Assembly (NCBI GenBank): GCA_002297665.1
Contig: DBMS01000219.1
Span: 1-13,929, forward strand
Length of the DNA stretch: 13,929 nt
Direction of reading: 5' to 3'
From: Holophagaceae bacterium UBA692
Lineage (GTDB): Bacteria > Acidobacteriota > Holophagae > Holophagales > Holophagaceae
In this document: piece by piece, positions 7,297 to 13,929 of the stretch
Numbering within the stretch: position 1 is the first letter of the stretch
Layout of the letters: each line of letters starts with the position of its first letter
Notes under the pieces: model-generated
What the model was told of the DNA's origin: nothing
Seen by the model: the letters and a program-made list of their open reading frames with translations, nothing else
The model's database searches: none
Translations under genes and position numbers: made by a program

Positions 7297-8652
7297 TCAC
7301 CACCAGGCTTCGATCTGGGCGCCGAAGGTCACGCCCTGGGTGTCGGCGCCGAAGTGGCCCTCGCCCACCTTGTTCCAGGCGTTGGCGTTCTGGTTCCACT
7401 GGCCGCGGGTCACGAAGATGCGGATGGAGGGGCGGCTCCAGAAGGAAGCCTGGGGGCTCCACTGCAGGGCCAGGGTCTCCTTGAAGAGGTGCCGGTCCTC
7501 CTTCTCGTTGTCGAACTTCAGCTTGTCGAAGCCCAGTTCGGCCGCGATGCTGAAGTGCTTGGTGAAGAAGTACATGGGACGCACGCCGAAGGACTGCCAG
7601 CTGTTGGTGTTGCCGGCCATGGTGCCCTTGCCGTCCTGCTTGCGGTAGATGGCGGTGGCGGCCACTTCAAGGTTCCGGGCGGGCTTGAAGTAGAGGGAGT
7701 CCATGATCATCCACCAGGTGTTCTCGGTCTTCACCTCGGGGTTGTACCAGTTCCAGAAGGTGTTGCCGTTGCCGTACGTGGCGTAGACGCGGTTGTCGCC
7801 GCCGAGGACGTTGGACTGGTTGTAGATCAGGCTGTACTGGGTGCCCTTGTTGTTCATGCCGGCCGCGTCGGCCTTGGCGTCGCCGTGGGCGTCGTTGTAC
7901 TGGTAGCCCAGGGTGAGGCTGCCGCCCTGCCAGAGCTTGATGTCGCTCAGGCGCAGGTCGTGGGAGCCGATCACGAAGTGGCCGCTGCCGCCCACCCACT
8001 GGCTGTAGGGGGCAAGCTGGCCGCGGATGGCGCCGTTGTTCCAGTCGCTGGTGACGTTGCCGGAATCGTGCTGGATGAAGGCGTAGTGGAACTTGGCGAA
8101 GCCCAGGTTCATGCCTTCCATGCCCACGCCGTCGCCGCTGTCGTTCCAGTACCACTGGTCGCGCATGTGAAGGTCCTGGCGCATGTAGAAGCGCCGGCCG
8201 GCCCACAGGGTGGCGTCCTTGAAGAACTGGCTTTTGCCGAAGATGCCGGAGGCCTCGCCCCAGGCTTCACGGATCCACACCTGCTGGTTGGGGGAACCGG
8301 CCTTGCTGTTGTCCACGTCGCCGCCGGCGTCGGCCGAGGCGTCGCGCACCTGGTAGTAGCCGCGGAAGGAGGGGCGGAAGTGAAGCTTGAAGGACTCCTC
8401 GCCCTTGTCGTAGGCGCGCACGTCGAAGGCCAGCTCGAGGTAGTTGTCGGTCTCGTTGCCGAGGCGGTAGCCGGGGCCGCCGGTGGGGGACCCGCCGGTG
8501 TTGGCGAGGAAGAAGGAGACCTGCTCGCCGCCGTTGGAGGAACGGCCGACGCCGGAGCGCATGTAGCCGTGGAGGTCGAAGGTGTCCTGGGCGGCCAGGG
8601 TCCCGCAGGCAAGAGCCAGCGGCAACGCGGCCAGGAGAAGTTTGTTCTTCAT
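7297..8652 (-). CDS. lamB: outer-membrane maltoporin LamB
   Basis: 451 residues. A signal peptide (MKNKLLLAALPLALACGTLAA) is followed by the mature start FDLHGYMRSGVG, the hallmark of sugar-specific trimeric porins, with the first greasy-slide Tyr (Tyr30) in place. YRLGNETDNYLEL, WAGRRFYMRQDLHMRD and the terminal GAQIEAWW are also LamB signatures; the closing aromatic belongs to the last beta-strand. It allows diffusion of maltodextrins through the outer membrane to MalE. AAGGAG lies nine bases before the ATG. Tandem stops (TGA TGA) end the gene. It sits 45 bp after the alpha-glucosidase gene and 92 bp before the amylase gene. Confidence 0.95.
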   Translation of the reverse strand: MKNKLLLAALPLALACGTLAAQDTFDLHGYMRSGVGRSSNGGEQVSFFLANTGGSPTGGPGYRLGNETDNYLELAFDVRAYDKGEESFKLHFRPSFRGYYQVRDASADAGGDVDNSKAGSPNQQVWIREAWGEASGIFGKSQFFKDATLWAGRRFYMRQDLHMRDQWYWNDSGDGVGMEGMNLGFAKFHYAFIQHDSGNVTSDWNNGAIRGQLAPYSQWVGGSGHFVIGSHDLRLSDIKLWQGGSLTLGYQYNDAHGDAKADAAGMNNKGTQYSLIYNQSNVLGGDNRVYATYGNGNTFWNWYNPEVKTENTWWMIMDSLYFKPARNLEVAATAIYRKQDGKGTMAGNTNSWQSFGVRPMYFFTKHFSIAAELGFDKLKFDNEKEDRHLFKETLALQWSPQASFWSRPSIRIFVTRGQWNQNANAWNKVGEGHFGADTQGVTFGAQIEAWW

Positions 8653-8672
8653 GGGGTTGGCTCCTTGAAGAT

Positions 8673-8686
8673 GCCGCTGACGCGGC
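8673..8686 (-). other. short stem-loop in the glucosidase-lamB gap
   Basis: GCCGC (8673-8677) and GCGGC (8682-8686) form a 5-bp GC-only stem with a 4-nt loop, just upstream of the lamB Shine-Dalgarno and 12 bp after the end of the glucosidase frame. There is no T-tract. It may be chance in GC-rich DNA or a minor processing element. Confidence 0.25.
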
Positions 8687-8697
8687 GGTGGTTGAGG

Positions 8698-10362
8698 TTA
8701 CTGCTGGTTTGAAGGGCGTGATTGCCCGAAGAATCCGCCCCAGGGGGGCAGGCGCAGGCGCCGCCCTTGGAGCGGGGCGGGTTCCAGGCCATGGCCGAGG
8801 AGGGGATCGATGTGCGGGGGAAGGAGGTACTCGGCCGGAGCGGGCCCGAGGTTGAAGACGGCGAGAATGGACTGGGCCGGGCTTTCCCGCCTGAGGACCA
8901 GGAGGGGGTCGTCGGCCCTGGGGAAGGTGATGGAGCCCTCGCGAAGCGCGGGCTGGCCGCGCCGCCAGGCCAGGAAGGTGCGGTAGAAGCCCAGGACCGA
9001 GTCCGGGGCCTGGGCCTGGAGGGACACGGCCCGGGCCAGGTGCTCCGCGGGCATCGGCAGCCAGGAGTCCACCCCGGAGAAGCCCCCGAAGGGCGCCTCG
9101 GGGGTCCAGGGCATGGGCGTGCGGCAGCCGTCCCGGCCCTTGAAGTCGGGCCAGAAGGCGATGCCGTAGGGGTCCGTGAGGCGGTTCTTGGGCACGACGG
9201 CCTCGGTGAGGCCCAGCTCCTCCCCCTGGTACACGCAGAAGGTCCCGCGCAGCGAAGCCAGCATGGCCAGCAGGACCTTGGGGAAGGCCGGGTCCTGGGT
9301 GCCGTTGCCCCAGCGGGTCACCACCCGCACGCAGTCGTGGTTGGAAAGGGACCAGCAGGCCCAGCCCCCTCCCCGCTTCACCCGCTTCTCGAAGGCTTCC
9401 ACCGCCCCGCGGATGCGGGCCACGCTGAAGGCGTCGGTGAGCAGGTGCATGCCGTAGGCCATGTGGAGCTTGTCGCCCCCGCCGGTGTACTCGGCCATGG
9501 TCGCCAGGGAGTCCTCGTCGCCCACCTCGCCCACGCTGGCCGCGCCGTAGGCGTCCAGCAGTTCCCGGAGCCGGCGCAGGAAGGGCAGGTTCTCCGGCCG
9601 GGTCTTGTCGTAGCGGTGCAGTTGCATGCCGTAGGGATTTCCCGGGCGCACGGAGGAGACTTCCAGGGCCTTGCCCCGGGCCGGCGGGTTGTTGCGAAGG
9701 AGCGGGTCGTGGAAGTGGAAGTTGCAGGCGTCGAAGCGGAAGCCGTCCACCCCGCGCTCCAGCCAGAACCGGCACTCCTCCAGCATCTGGTCCTGCACGG
9801 CCTGGCAGTGGAAATTGAGGTCGGGCTGGGATTCCAGGAAGTTGTGGAGGAAGTACTGGCGCCGGCGCGGCTCCCAGGCCCAGGCCGCGCCGCCGAAGAC
9901 GGACTGCCAGTTGGAGGGAGGCGTCCCGTCCGGCCTGGGGTCGGCCCACACGTACCAGTCGCTGCGGGCGTTGGTGCGGTTCGACCGGCTCTCCTTGAAC
10001 CAGGGGTGCTGGTCCGAGGAGTGGGAAAGCACCTGGTCGATGAGCACCTTGAGGCCCAGCTTGTGGGCCTTGGCCACCAGCTCGTCGAAGTCGGCCAGGT
10101 TGCCGAAGATGGGGTCCACGTTGCGGTAGTCCGACACGTCGTAGCCGAAGTCCCGCATGGGTGAGGTGAAGAAGGGGGAGATCCAGATGGCGTCGATGCC
10201 CAGGTCGGCGATGTAGGGCAGGTGCGCGGTGATTCCCGGCAGGTCCCCCACGCCGTCCCCGTTGGTGTCCTGGAAGCTCCGGGGGTAGATCTGGTAGATC
10301 GAGGCCCCCCGCCACCATTCGGCCCGGCGGGTGCCCTGGTCTTCCGTGAACTGCGAAGTCAT
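8698..10362 (-). CDS. cytoplasmic GH13 alpha-glucosidase (GH13_23-like)
   Basis: 554 residues with no signal peptide or membrane segment, so cytoplasmic. The GH13 regions are complete: I, DQVLSH at 109-114; II, GVDGFRFDACNFHFHD with nucleophile Asp211; III, VGEVGD with acid/base Glu279; IV, SLSNHD with Asp343. The phrases GFRFDACNFHFHD and VGEVGD resemble subfamily 23 alpha-glucosidases such as those of Xanthomonas and Caulobacter. It should release glucose from the non-reducing end of imported maltose and maltodextrins. The start at 10362 has AAAGGA about nine bases upstream and is followed at once by family sequence (WWRGASIYQIYPRSF). The frame stays open to 10566, but that part crosses both operators and is not family-like. 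It is the first gene of the leftward operon. Confidence 0.94.
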   Translation of the reverse strand: MTSQFTEDQGTRRAEWWRGASIYQIYPRSFQDTNGDGVGDLPGITAHLPYIADLGIDAIWISPFFTSPMRDFGYDVSDYRNVDPIFGNLADFDELVAKAHKLGLKVLIDQVLSHSSDQHPWFKESRSNRTNARSDWYVWADPRPDGTPPSNWQSVFGGAAWAWEPRRRQYFLHNFLESQPDLNFHCQAVQDQMLEECRFWLERGVDGFRFDACNFHFHDPLLRNNPPARGKALEVSSVRPGNPYGMQLHRYDKTRPENLPFLRRLRELLDAYGAASVGEVGDEDSLATMAEYTGGGDKLHMAYGMHLLTDAFSVARIRGAVEAFEKRVKRGGGWACWSLSNHDCVRVVTRWGNGTQDPAFPKVLLAMLASLRGTFCVYQGEELGLTEAVVPKNRLTDPYGIAFWPDFKGRDGCRTPMPWTPEAPFGGFSGVDSWLPMPAEHLARAVSLQAQAPDSVLGFYRTFLAWRRGQPALREGSITFPRADDPLLVLRRESPAQSILAVFNLGPAPAEYLLPPHIDPLLGHGLEPAPLQGRRLRLPPWGGFFGQSRPSNQQ

Positions 10363-10435
10363 GATTCGATTCCTTTTGCGCGCGTCCGTGGGTGCCTGAC
10401 TGATTTGCTCAGCTACTTTAGTCCGACGGAATCGA

Positions 10436-10449
10436 TGCAACCGGTTACA
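10436..10449. promoter_or_regulatory. LacI-family operator O1 (alpha-glucosidase side)
   Basis: TGCAACCGGTTACA is a near-palindrome centred on CG, as LacI-family proteins require for hinge-helix insertion. It matches TGWAANCGNTNWCA at all but one position. With flanks, 17 of 18 bases (GATGNAACCGGTTACAAA) are identical to the second site. It lies 74 bp upstream of the alpha-glucosidase start, suited to control of the leftward operon by the repressor at 11660-12628. Confidence 0.75.
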
Positions 10450-10523
10450 AACCGCGGGCGAAAAAGAATGCCCATTGGCCGTCTGCTTGTGCGAGTTAAG
10501 AATTCCACCTAGCGCTCTGGGGA

Positions 10524-10537
10524 TGAAACCGGTTACA
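10524..10537. promoter_or_regulatory. LacI-family operator O2 (glucokinase side)
   Basis: TGAAACCGGTTACA matches TGWAANCGNTNWCA at every fixed position and is a near-perfect palindrome. It lies 83 bp before the glucokinase start and 88 bp centre to centre from the other site, in the same orientation. It probably serves autoregulation of glk-lacI. Together with the first site it could support looping or cooperative repression. Confidence 0.75.
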
Positions 10538-10619
10538 AAGAAGTCACGCAATGTTTGGCTAATCAAGGTAGGGTTGTCAACAAGAAAAAAATTTCCTGCC
10601 TAGCATTTCAGGAGGCTGC

Positions 10620-11663
10620 ATGCCCACCGGATCTCCGGAACGGATTGTCCTCGCCGCGGACGTGGGAGGCACCAACCTGACCCTGGCCCTCCTGGCCGGG
10701 CACCCCGGCCGGGTCCGGCTCCTGCGGAAGGCCGTCTTCAGCACCGCCGCCGAGTCCTCCCTGGCGGGGCCCCTGCGGCGGTTCCTGGACGAGGGCGCGG
10801 GCCTGGGCCGGCCCGAGGCCTTCTGCGTCTCCGCCGCCGGCCAGGTGCAGGACGGGCGGATCCGCCTCACCAACGCCGCCTGGGACATCGACGGGCCCGC
10901 CCTGCGGGCCGAGCTGGGCATCCCCGTGAAGCTGGTGAACGACTTCTCCGCCGTTGCCCAGGGGGTCCTGCTCCTGGACCCCGGGGACCGGGAGCAGCTC
11001 CTGCCCCTGCCCCATGGCCGCGTCCCCGAGCCGGCCCCGGATCCCCGGGGCACGGTCCTGGTGGTGGGCGCGGGCACGGGCCTGGGGGTGGGGTTCATCA
11101 CCCGGGACGCGGGCGGGCCCCGGGTCCATCCCAGCGAGGGCGGCCACATCGGCCTGCCCATGACCGGGCCGGAGACGCTGGCCTTCTGGGAGCACGTCAG
11201 CCCGAAGTACCCGGGCCCCCCGGGCGCCGAGACCGCCGTGTCGGGCCCGGGCATCGCGGCCCTGCACCGGTTCCTGGAGGAATCGGGGCGCTTCGCCCCC
11301 ACCGCGGCCTCCGCCGCCATCCTCGCCCTGCCCGAGGCCGGGCGCCCCGCGGCCATCGCGGCGCGGACGGACGATCCGTGCTGCCGGAGGGCCATGGAAC
11401 TCTTCGTGGAGCTCTACGCCCGGGTGTGCGCCGAACTCTGCGTGGCCTTCATCCCCACCGGCGGCATCTTCCTGGCGGGAGGCGTTGCATCCAAGAACGC
11501 GGGGCTGTTCCTGGATGGCCGGCGCTTCATGGCCTCCTTCGACCGCAACTACCGCGCGCACCTCGACGCCATCACCCGGGCCACGCCGGTCCACATCGTC
11601 CTCGACTACGACGTGAGCCTCTACGGGGCCGCGGACGCAGCCCTCCGCCTGGAACGACCATGA
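10620..11663 (+). CDS. glk: ATP-dependent glucokinase (Glk family)
   Basis: 347 residues. It shows the actin-like sugar-kinase fold of the bacterial Glk family rather than the ROK family: phosphate 1 motif AADVGGTNLTLAL at 12-24, catalytic base Asp108 in LVNDFSAVAQG, GAGTGLGVGF at 150-159, SEGGHIGLP at 172-180, SGPGIAALH near 208, and GGIFLAGGVASKN near 281. The CXCGC zinc-type motif of many ROK proteins is absent. It converts glucose freed by the alpha-glucosidase to glucose-6-phosphate in the cytoplasm. AGGAGG precedes the ATG by four bases. It is transcribed away from the operon and overlaps the LacI gene by 4 bp. E. coli Glk is about 321 residues, so this one is slightly longer, mainly from a Pro-rich insert at about 130-143. 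Confidence 0.93.
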   Translation: MPTGSPERIVLAADVGGTNLTLALLAGHPGRVRLLRKAVFSTAAESSLAGPLRRFLDEGAGLGRPEAFCVSAAGQVQDGRIRLTNAAWDIDGPALRAELGIPVKLVNDFSAVAQGVLLLDPGDREQLLPLPHGRVPEPAPDPRGTVLVVGAGTGLGVGFITRDAGGPRVHPSEGGHIGLPMTGPETLAFWEHVSPKYPGPPGAETAVSGPGIAALHRFLEESGRFAPTAASAAILALPEAGRPAAIAARTDDPCCRRAMELFVELYARVCAELCVAFIPTGGIFLAGGVASKNAGLFLDGRRFMASFDRNYRAHLDAITRATPVHIVLDYDVSLYGAADAALRLERP

Positions 11664-12628
11664 AGATCACGATCGGTGAAATCGCGCGCCAGGCCTCCGT
11701 CTCCAAGGGAACCGTGAGCCGGGTCATCAACGGCAAGTCCACCGTGGCCGAAACCACCCGCAAGAACGTGCTGGCGGTGATGAAGCGCCTGGGCTACGAG
11801 CCCGACCCGGTCGCGCGGGAGCTTTCCATGCGCACCAAGCACACCCTCGGCATCTGGGTGGGCGCCGGGGAGAACCGCCTCTCCCCCTACTTCAACCTCA
11901 TCTGGCGGGCGCTGCTCCGGGAGATGCAGGTGCGGGCCACCCAGGTTGTGGAACTGCCCGAGGACATCAGCCACGTGCGCACCCGCTTCGACGTGGTGCT
12001 GGTCTTCAACAGCGACGGGGTCGACGGGCGCCTGGAGCTCCTGCGGGAGCGGGGCGTGCCGGCGGTGCTCATCGGGCATCACCCCGGCATCTCCTGCGTG
12101 GCCCCCGACGACATGGGGGGCGGGCGCCTGGCGGCCCACAGCCTGCTGTCCCTGGGGCACCGGAACCTGCTCCACCTGACGGTGGCGTGCGAGGTCCAGT
12201 GGGCCCAGGACCGCGCCGACGGGTTCACCTCCGTGCTGGCCGGGTCCAGCCTCCCGGGAATCCAGGCGGCGACCGTGAAGGGCGAGGCCTCCGTCCTGGG
12301 CGGCTACCGCCTCATGCGGGACGCCTGGCTCCAGGGGCACCGGCCCACCGGGGTGTTCTGCGCCACGGACGAGATCGCCGTGGGGGCCCTGGGGGCCCTG
12401 GCGGACCTGGGGGTCCAGGTGCCCGGCCAGGTTTCGGTGCTGGGCTTCGACGGCCTCGTGGAACTGCACCCCGGCCTGGCCTCCGTGGCCCAGAACATCC
12501 CGGCCATCGCCCACCAGGCGGTTTCCCTGGCCCTGGCGGCCATCGGCAAGGATACGGTCCGCCAGACCATCGTCCCGGTCGCCCTCATCGAAGGAACCAC
12601 CCTTGGACCCGCTCCGAAGGTATCCTAG
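11660..12628 (+). CDS. LacI-family transcriptional repressor, probable maltodextrin regulator
   Basis: 322 residues. The N-terminal helix-turn-helix spans about 3-24 (IGEIARQASVSKGTVSRVING). The hinge (about 50-60) keeps the Ala-Arg-x-Leu pattern that inserts at a central CpG, as found in AACCGGTT. Residues 62-310 form the periplasmic-binding-protein-like effector domain, with GHHPGISCVAPDD, GHRNLLHLT and PTGVFCATDEIAVGALGAL. The ATG at 11660 overlaps the glk stop in an ATGA junction, so translation is probably coupled. It most likely binds the two operators upstream of glk and is released by maltose or a maltodextrin; the ligand is inferred from context only. It takes the place of the MalT activator used by enteric bacteria. 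It is somewhat short for the family, in the first part of the effector domain. Confidence 0.92.
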   Translation: MKITIGEIARQASVSKGTVSRVINGKSTVAETTRKNVLAVMKRLGYEPDPVARELSMRTKHTLGIWVGAGENRLSPYFNLIWRALLREMQVRATQVVELPEDISHVRTRFDVVLVFNSDGVDGRLELLRERGVPAVLIGHHPGISCVAPDDMGGGRLAAHSLLSLGHRNLLHLTVACEVQWAQDRADGFTSVLAGSSLPGIQAATVKGEASVLGGYRLMRDAWLQGHRPTGVFCATDEIAVGALGALADLGVQVPGQVSVLGFDGLVELHPGLASVAQNIPAIAHQAVSLALAAIGKDTVRQTIVPVALIEGTTLGPAPKVS

Positions 12629-12647
12629 GGCATACGAGGATGCCGCC

Positions 12648-13028
12648 ATGACCTCCGACTCCGAGCAGCGCGAATTCACCCGGGTCCCCATCGCCTTCGA
12701 CGTTCGCATCGCCGTGGCCGGCAGGCCCATCGACGGGGCCCGCGTCAAGGACCTTTCCATGAAGGGCATGCTCGTGATGACCGGGGAGCGCCCGCCGGTG
12801 GGAACGCCGTGCGAGGCGGTGATCTCCCTGGTGGCGGGCGAGGTGGAGATCCGCACCTCCGGCGTCGTCGCGGCGGACAACGCCCTGGGCTTCGGCATGG
12901 AGTTCTCCACCATCGACGGCCTGGAGAGCTACATCCACCTCAGGAACCTGGTCATCTTCAACTCCCCGGACGTGGAGAAGGTCGAGGAGGAGTTCCAGGC
13001 CCACTCCGGAATCCGGAAAAAGGAATAG
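12648..13028 (+). CDS. PilZ-domain cyclic-di-GMP receptor protein
   Basis: 126 residues, essentially one PilZ domain. Both c-di-GMP contact motifs are intact: RxxxR as Arg8-EFT-Arg12, and (D/N)xSxxG as Asp35-LSMK-Gly40, followed by beta-strands ending in GFGMEF. A charged C-terminal helix follows (about 104-126, ending in KKE). There is no membrane segment or second domain, so it is a stand-alone adaptor that would bind its partner when c-di-GMP is bound; the partner is unknown. The ATG at 12648 is preceded by GAGGA about 8-9 bases upstream. The frame could extend to a TTG at 12603 inside the LacI gene, which is less likely. It lies 19 bp behind the repressor gene and may be co-transcribed with glk-lacI. 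Confidence 0.9.
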   Translation: MTSDSEQREFTRVPIAFDVRIAVAGRPIDGARVKDLSMKGMLVMTGERPPVGTPCEAVISLVAGEVEIRTSGVVAADNALGFGMEFSTIDGLESYIHLRNLVIFNSPDVEKVEEEFQAHSGIRKKE

Positions 13029-13048
13029 GGGTGGCTCCGGGGCGGCCG

Positions 13049-13054
13049 CATAAT
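13049..13054 (+). promoter_or_regulatory. weak -10-like box before the acyltransferase-like gene
   Basis: CATAAT matches the sigma-70 -10 consensus at five of six bases and stands out in a GC-rich gap, 31 bp before the ATG at 13085. No -35 is recognisable 16-18 bp upstream, so this may be chance. Confidence 0.25.
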
Positions 13055-13084
13055 GGCACGCCTTCCCCTGCGCCAGGCAACCCC

Positions 13085-13891
13085 ATGAGAGATGCCATCG
13101 GCCACGCGAAGTCAGCCCCTTCGCGCAACGCCTTCGAGACCCTGCTCCGCCGCCACTCCCGCGCCAGCTACGCGCTGGCGGTGCTCCTGCTCTACCTCCT
13201 GGCGGCCACGGCCCTGGGCGTCGCCCTGGCGCCGGCCCTGGCGCTGACCTACCGCCTGTTCCTTGTGGCGGCCGGGCTTCCCGCCGTGCCCGCCTGGCTT
13301 CTCCGGGGCTTCGCCCTGGCCCTGGCCTGGTTCGTGTTCGGCATGGCCCTCCTGGTGGCGGTGGCGGCATTCAACAAGGTCCTGCCCACGCGGGTGAAGC
13401 CCTACAAGGGCGGCTACTACACCCTGGACGCCGTGCCCTGGTTCCTGCACAACGGCCTGTTCTACCTGGTGCGGTTCACCTTCCTGCCTTTCGTGACCCT
13501 CACGCCCTACGGCGTCTGGTTCCTGAAGGCCATGGGCATGAGGATCGGCCGCCATGCCTTCATCAATACCGAATACATCAGCGACCCTTCCCTCATCACC
13601 ATCGGCGACGACGCCGTGATCGGCGGCAGCGTGCGCATATTCGCCCACTACGGCGGCGGCGGCAACCTGGTGGTGGCTCCCGTCGTCGTGGGCCACCGCG
13701 CCACCCTGGGCCTGGCCTGCTGCGTCATGGGCGACGTGGTCATCGGGGACGACGCCGTCATCCTCCCCGAGAGCGTCGTCCTGCCCGGAAGCCGGGTCGG
13801 GCCGGGGGAGACCTGGGGCGGCGTGCCGGCCCGGCCCATCGGGAAGGTCGAGATGGAGGCGTTCAAGAAGGTCATCCGGGGGGAGGGCTAG
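13085..13891 (+). CDS. membrane-anchored left-handed beta-helix (hexapeptide) acyltransferase-like protein
   Basis: 268 residues. Two hydrophobic segments (about 28-55 and 70-96) are followed by a cytosolic-type linker (VLPTRVKPYKGGYYTLDAVPWFL). A hexapeptide-repeat left-handed beta-helix starts near 153 (MGMRIGRHAFINTEYI, LITIGDDAVIGGSVRI, VVIGDDAVILPESVVLPGSRVGPG) and ends in GGVPARPIG. The order of membrane part, linker and helix resembles the C-terminal region of Pls/PosA-type non-ribosomal peptide synthetases and related stand-alone acyltransferase-like proteins. The substrate cannot be told. The ATG at 13085 has only a weak AGG about 8 bases upstream. It lies 56 bp after the PilZ gene in the same direction and has no visible link to maltodextrin use. 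Confidence 0.72.
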   Translation: MRDAIGHAKSAPSRNAFETLLRRHSRASYALAVLLLYLLAATALGVALAPALALTYRLFLVAAGLPAVPAWLLRGFALALAWFVFGMALLVAVAAFNKVLPTRVKPYKGGYYTLDAVPWFLHNGLFYLVRFTFLPFVTLTPYGVWFLKAMGMRIGRHAFINTEYISDPSLITIGDDAVIGGSVRIFAHYGGGGNLVVAPVVVGHRATLGLACCVMGDVVIGDDAVILPESVVLPGSRVGPGETWGGVPARPIGKVEMEAFKKVIRGEG

Positions 13892-13892
13892 G

Positions 13893-13925
13893 AAAAGGAG
13901 GCCCCGCGACGGCGCCTCCCCGTTT
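13893..13925 (+). terminator. hairpin terminator after the acyltransferase-like gene, possibly bidirectional
   Basis: GGAGGCCCCG (13897-13906) and CGGCGCCTCC (13910-13919) form a 10-bp stem with one mismatch and a 3-nt CGA loop, six bases past the stop codon. AAAA precedes it and CCGTTT follows. The T-tract is short, so efficiency is uncertain; the A-tract on the other side would serve leftward transcripts entering from beyond the window. Confidence 0.65.
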
Positions 13926-13929
13926 CTAG

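Larger units (their letters stand above)
10363..10619. promoter_or_regulatory. divergent control region between the maltodextrin operon and glk-lacI
   Basis: This 257-bp stretch has no gene and is visibly less GC-rich than its surroundings. It holds two AACCGGTT-centred operators and must contain promoters for both directions. No convincing sigma-70 pair stands out. Rightward, TTGGCC (10475-10480) with AAGAAT (10498-10503) at 17-bp spacing is a weak fit that would place the operator at 10524 just past the start site. Leftward, TAAAGT (10420-10415) is a lone -10-like box beside the other operator. An A-tract with TTT lies at 10585-10594. Confidence 0.75.

Noticed and set aside
7252..10164. Long plus-strand frames (about 480 codons each) opposite lamB and the alpha-glucosidase
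   Set aside because: Same composition artefact. The minus-strand products carry complete family motifs, the plus-strand ones none.
10363..10566. N-terminal extension of the alpha-glucosidase frame to 10566
   Set aside because: The extension crosses both operators, has no family similarity, and the ATG at 10362 has a Shine-Dalgarno and starts immediately before conserved sequence.
10574..10606. TTGTCA with TAGCAT as a promoter for glucokinase
   Set aside because: The spacer would be 21 bp, and at 17 bp the -10 (TGCCTA) is very poor. It would also leave almost no untranslated leader before the Shine-Dalgarno.

Overview
The window is GC-rich DNA from a Gram-negative bacterium: it encodes an outer-membrane maltoporin, a periplasmic binding protein and Sec signal peptides. 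The taxon cannot be fixed from this sequence. A GC-rich, non-enteric lineage (for example Acidobacteriota/Holophagae or a deltaproteobacterial-type group) is only my impression. It reads as one complete maltodextrin-utilisation locus, followed by two genes with no obvious link to it.

Left and centre (about 63-10362, minus strand): a co-directional eight-gene run. In transcription order it holds a cytoplasmic GH13 alpha-glucosidase (10362-8698), maltoporin LamB (8652-7297), an exported GH13 alpha-amylase that is probably a lipoprotein (7204-5531), and the ABC importer malK-malE-malF-malG (5469-640). The last gene is a small secreted protein that is only a pullulanase-type CBM41 domain (578-123). 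A strong hairpin plus T-tract at 63-107 ends the run. Gaps are 10-92 bp and several hold stem-loops. The most striking is a nested hairpin at 7209-7273 that buries the Shine-Dalgarno of the amylase gene.

Right of the divergent control region (10363-10619), on the plus strand: a Glk-type glucokinase (10620-11663) overlaps by ATGA a LacI-family repressor (11660-12628). The control region carries two nearly identical 18-bp sites centred on AACCGGTT, one nearer each flanking gene, which are probably the repressor's operators. Next come a PilZ-domain c-di-GMP receptor (12648-13028) and a membrane protein with a left-handed beta-helix acyltransferase-like domain (13085-13891), then a hairpin terminator at the right edge.

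Inferred working of the system: surface or periplasmic amylase, perhaps helped by the CBM41 protein, shortens starch or glycogen. LamB passes maltodextrins through the outer membrane, MalE captures them and MalFGK2 imports them. The cytoplasmic alpha-glucosidase releases glucose and glucokinase makes glucose-6-phosphate. The transporter resembles that of enteric bacteria closely, but malQ, malP and malT are absent from the window. Glucosidase plus glucokinase stand in for the first two and a LacI-type repressor for the third.
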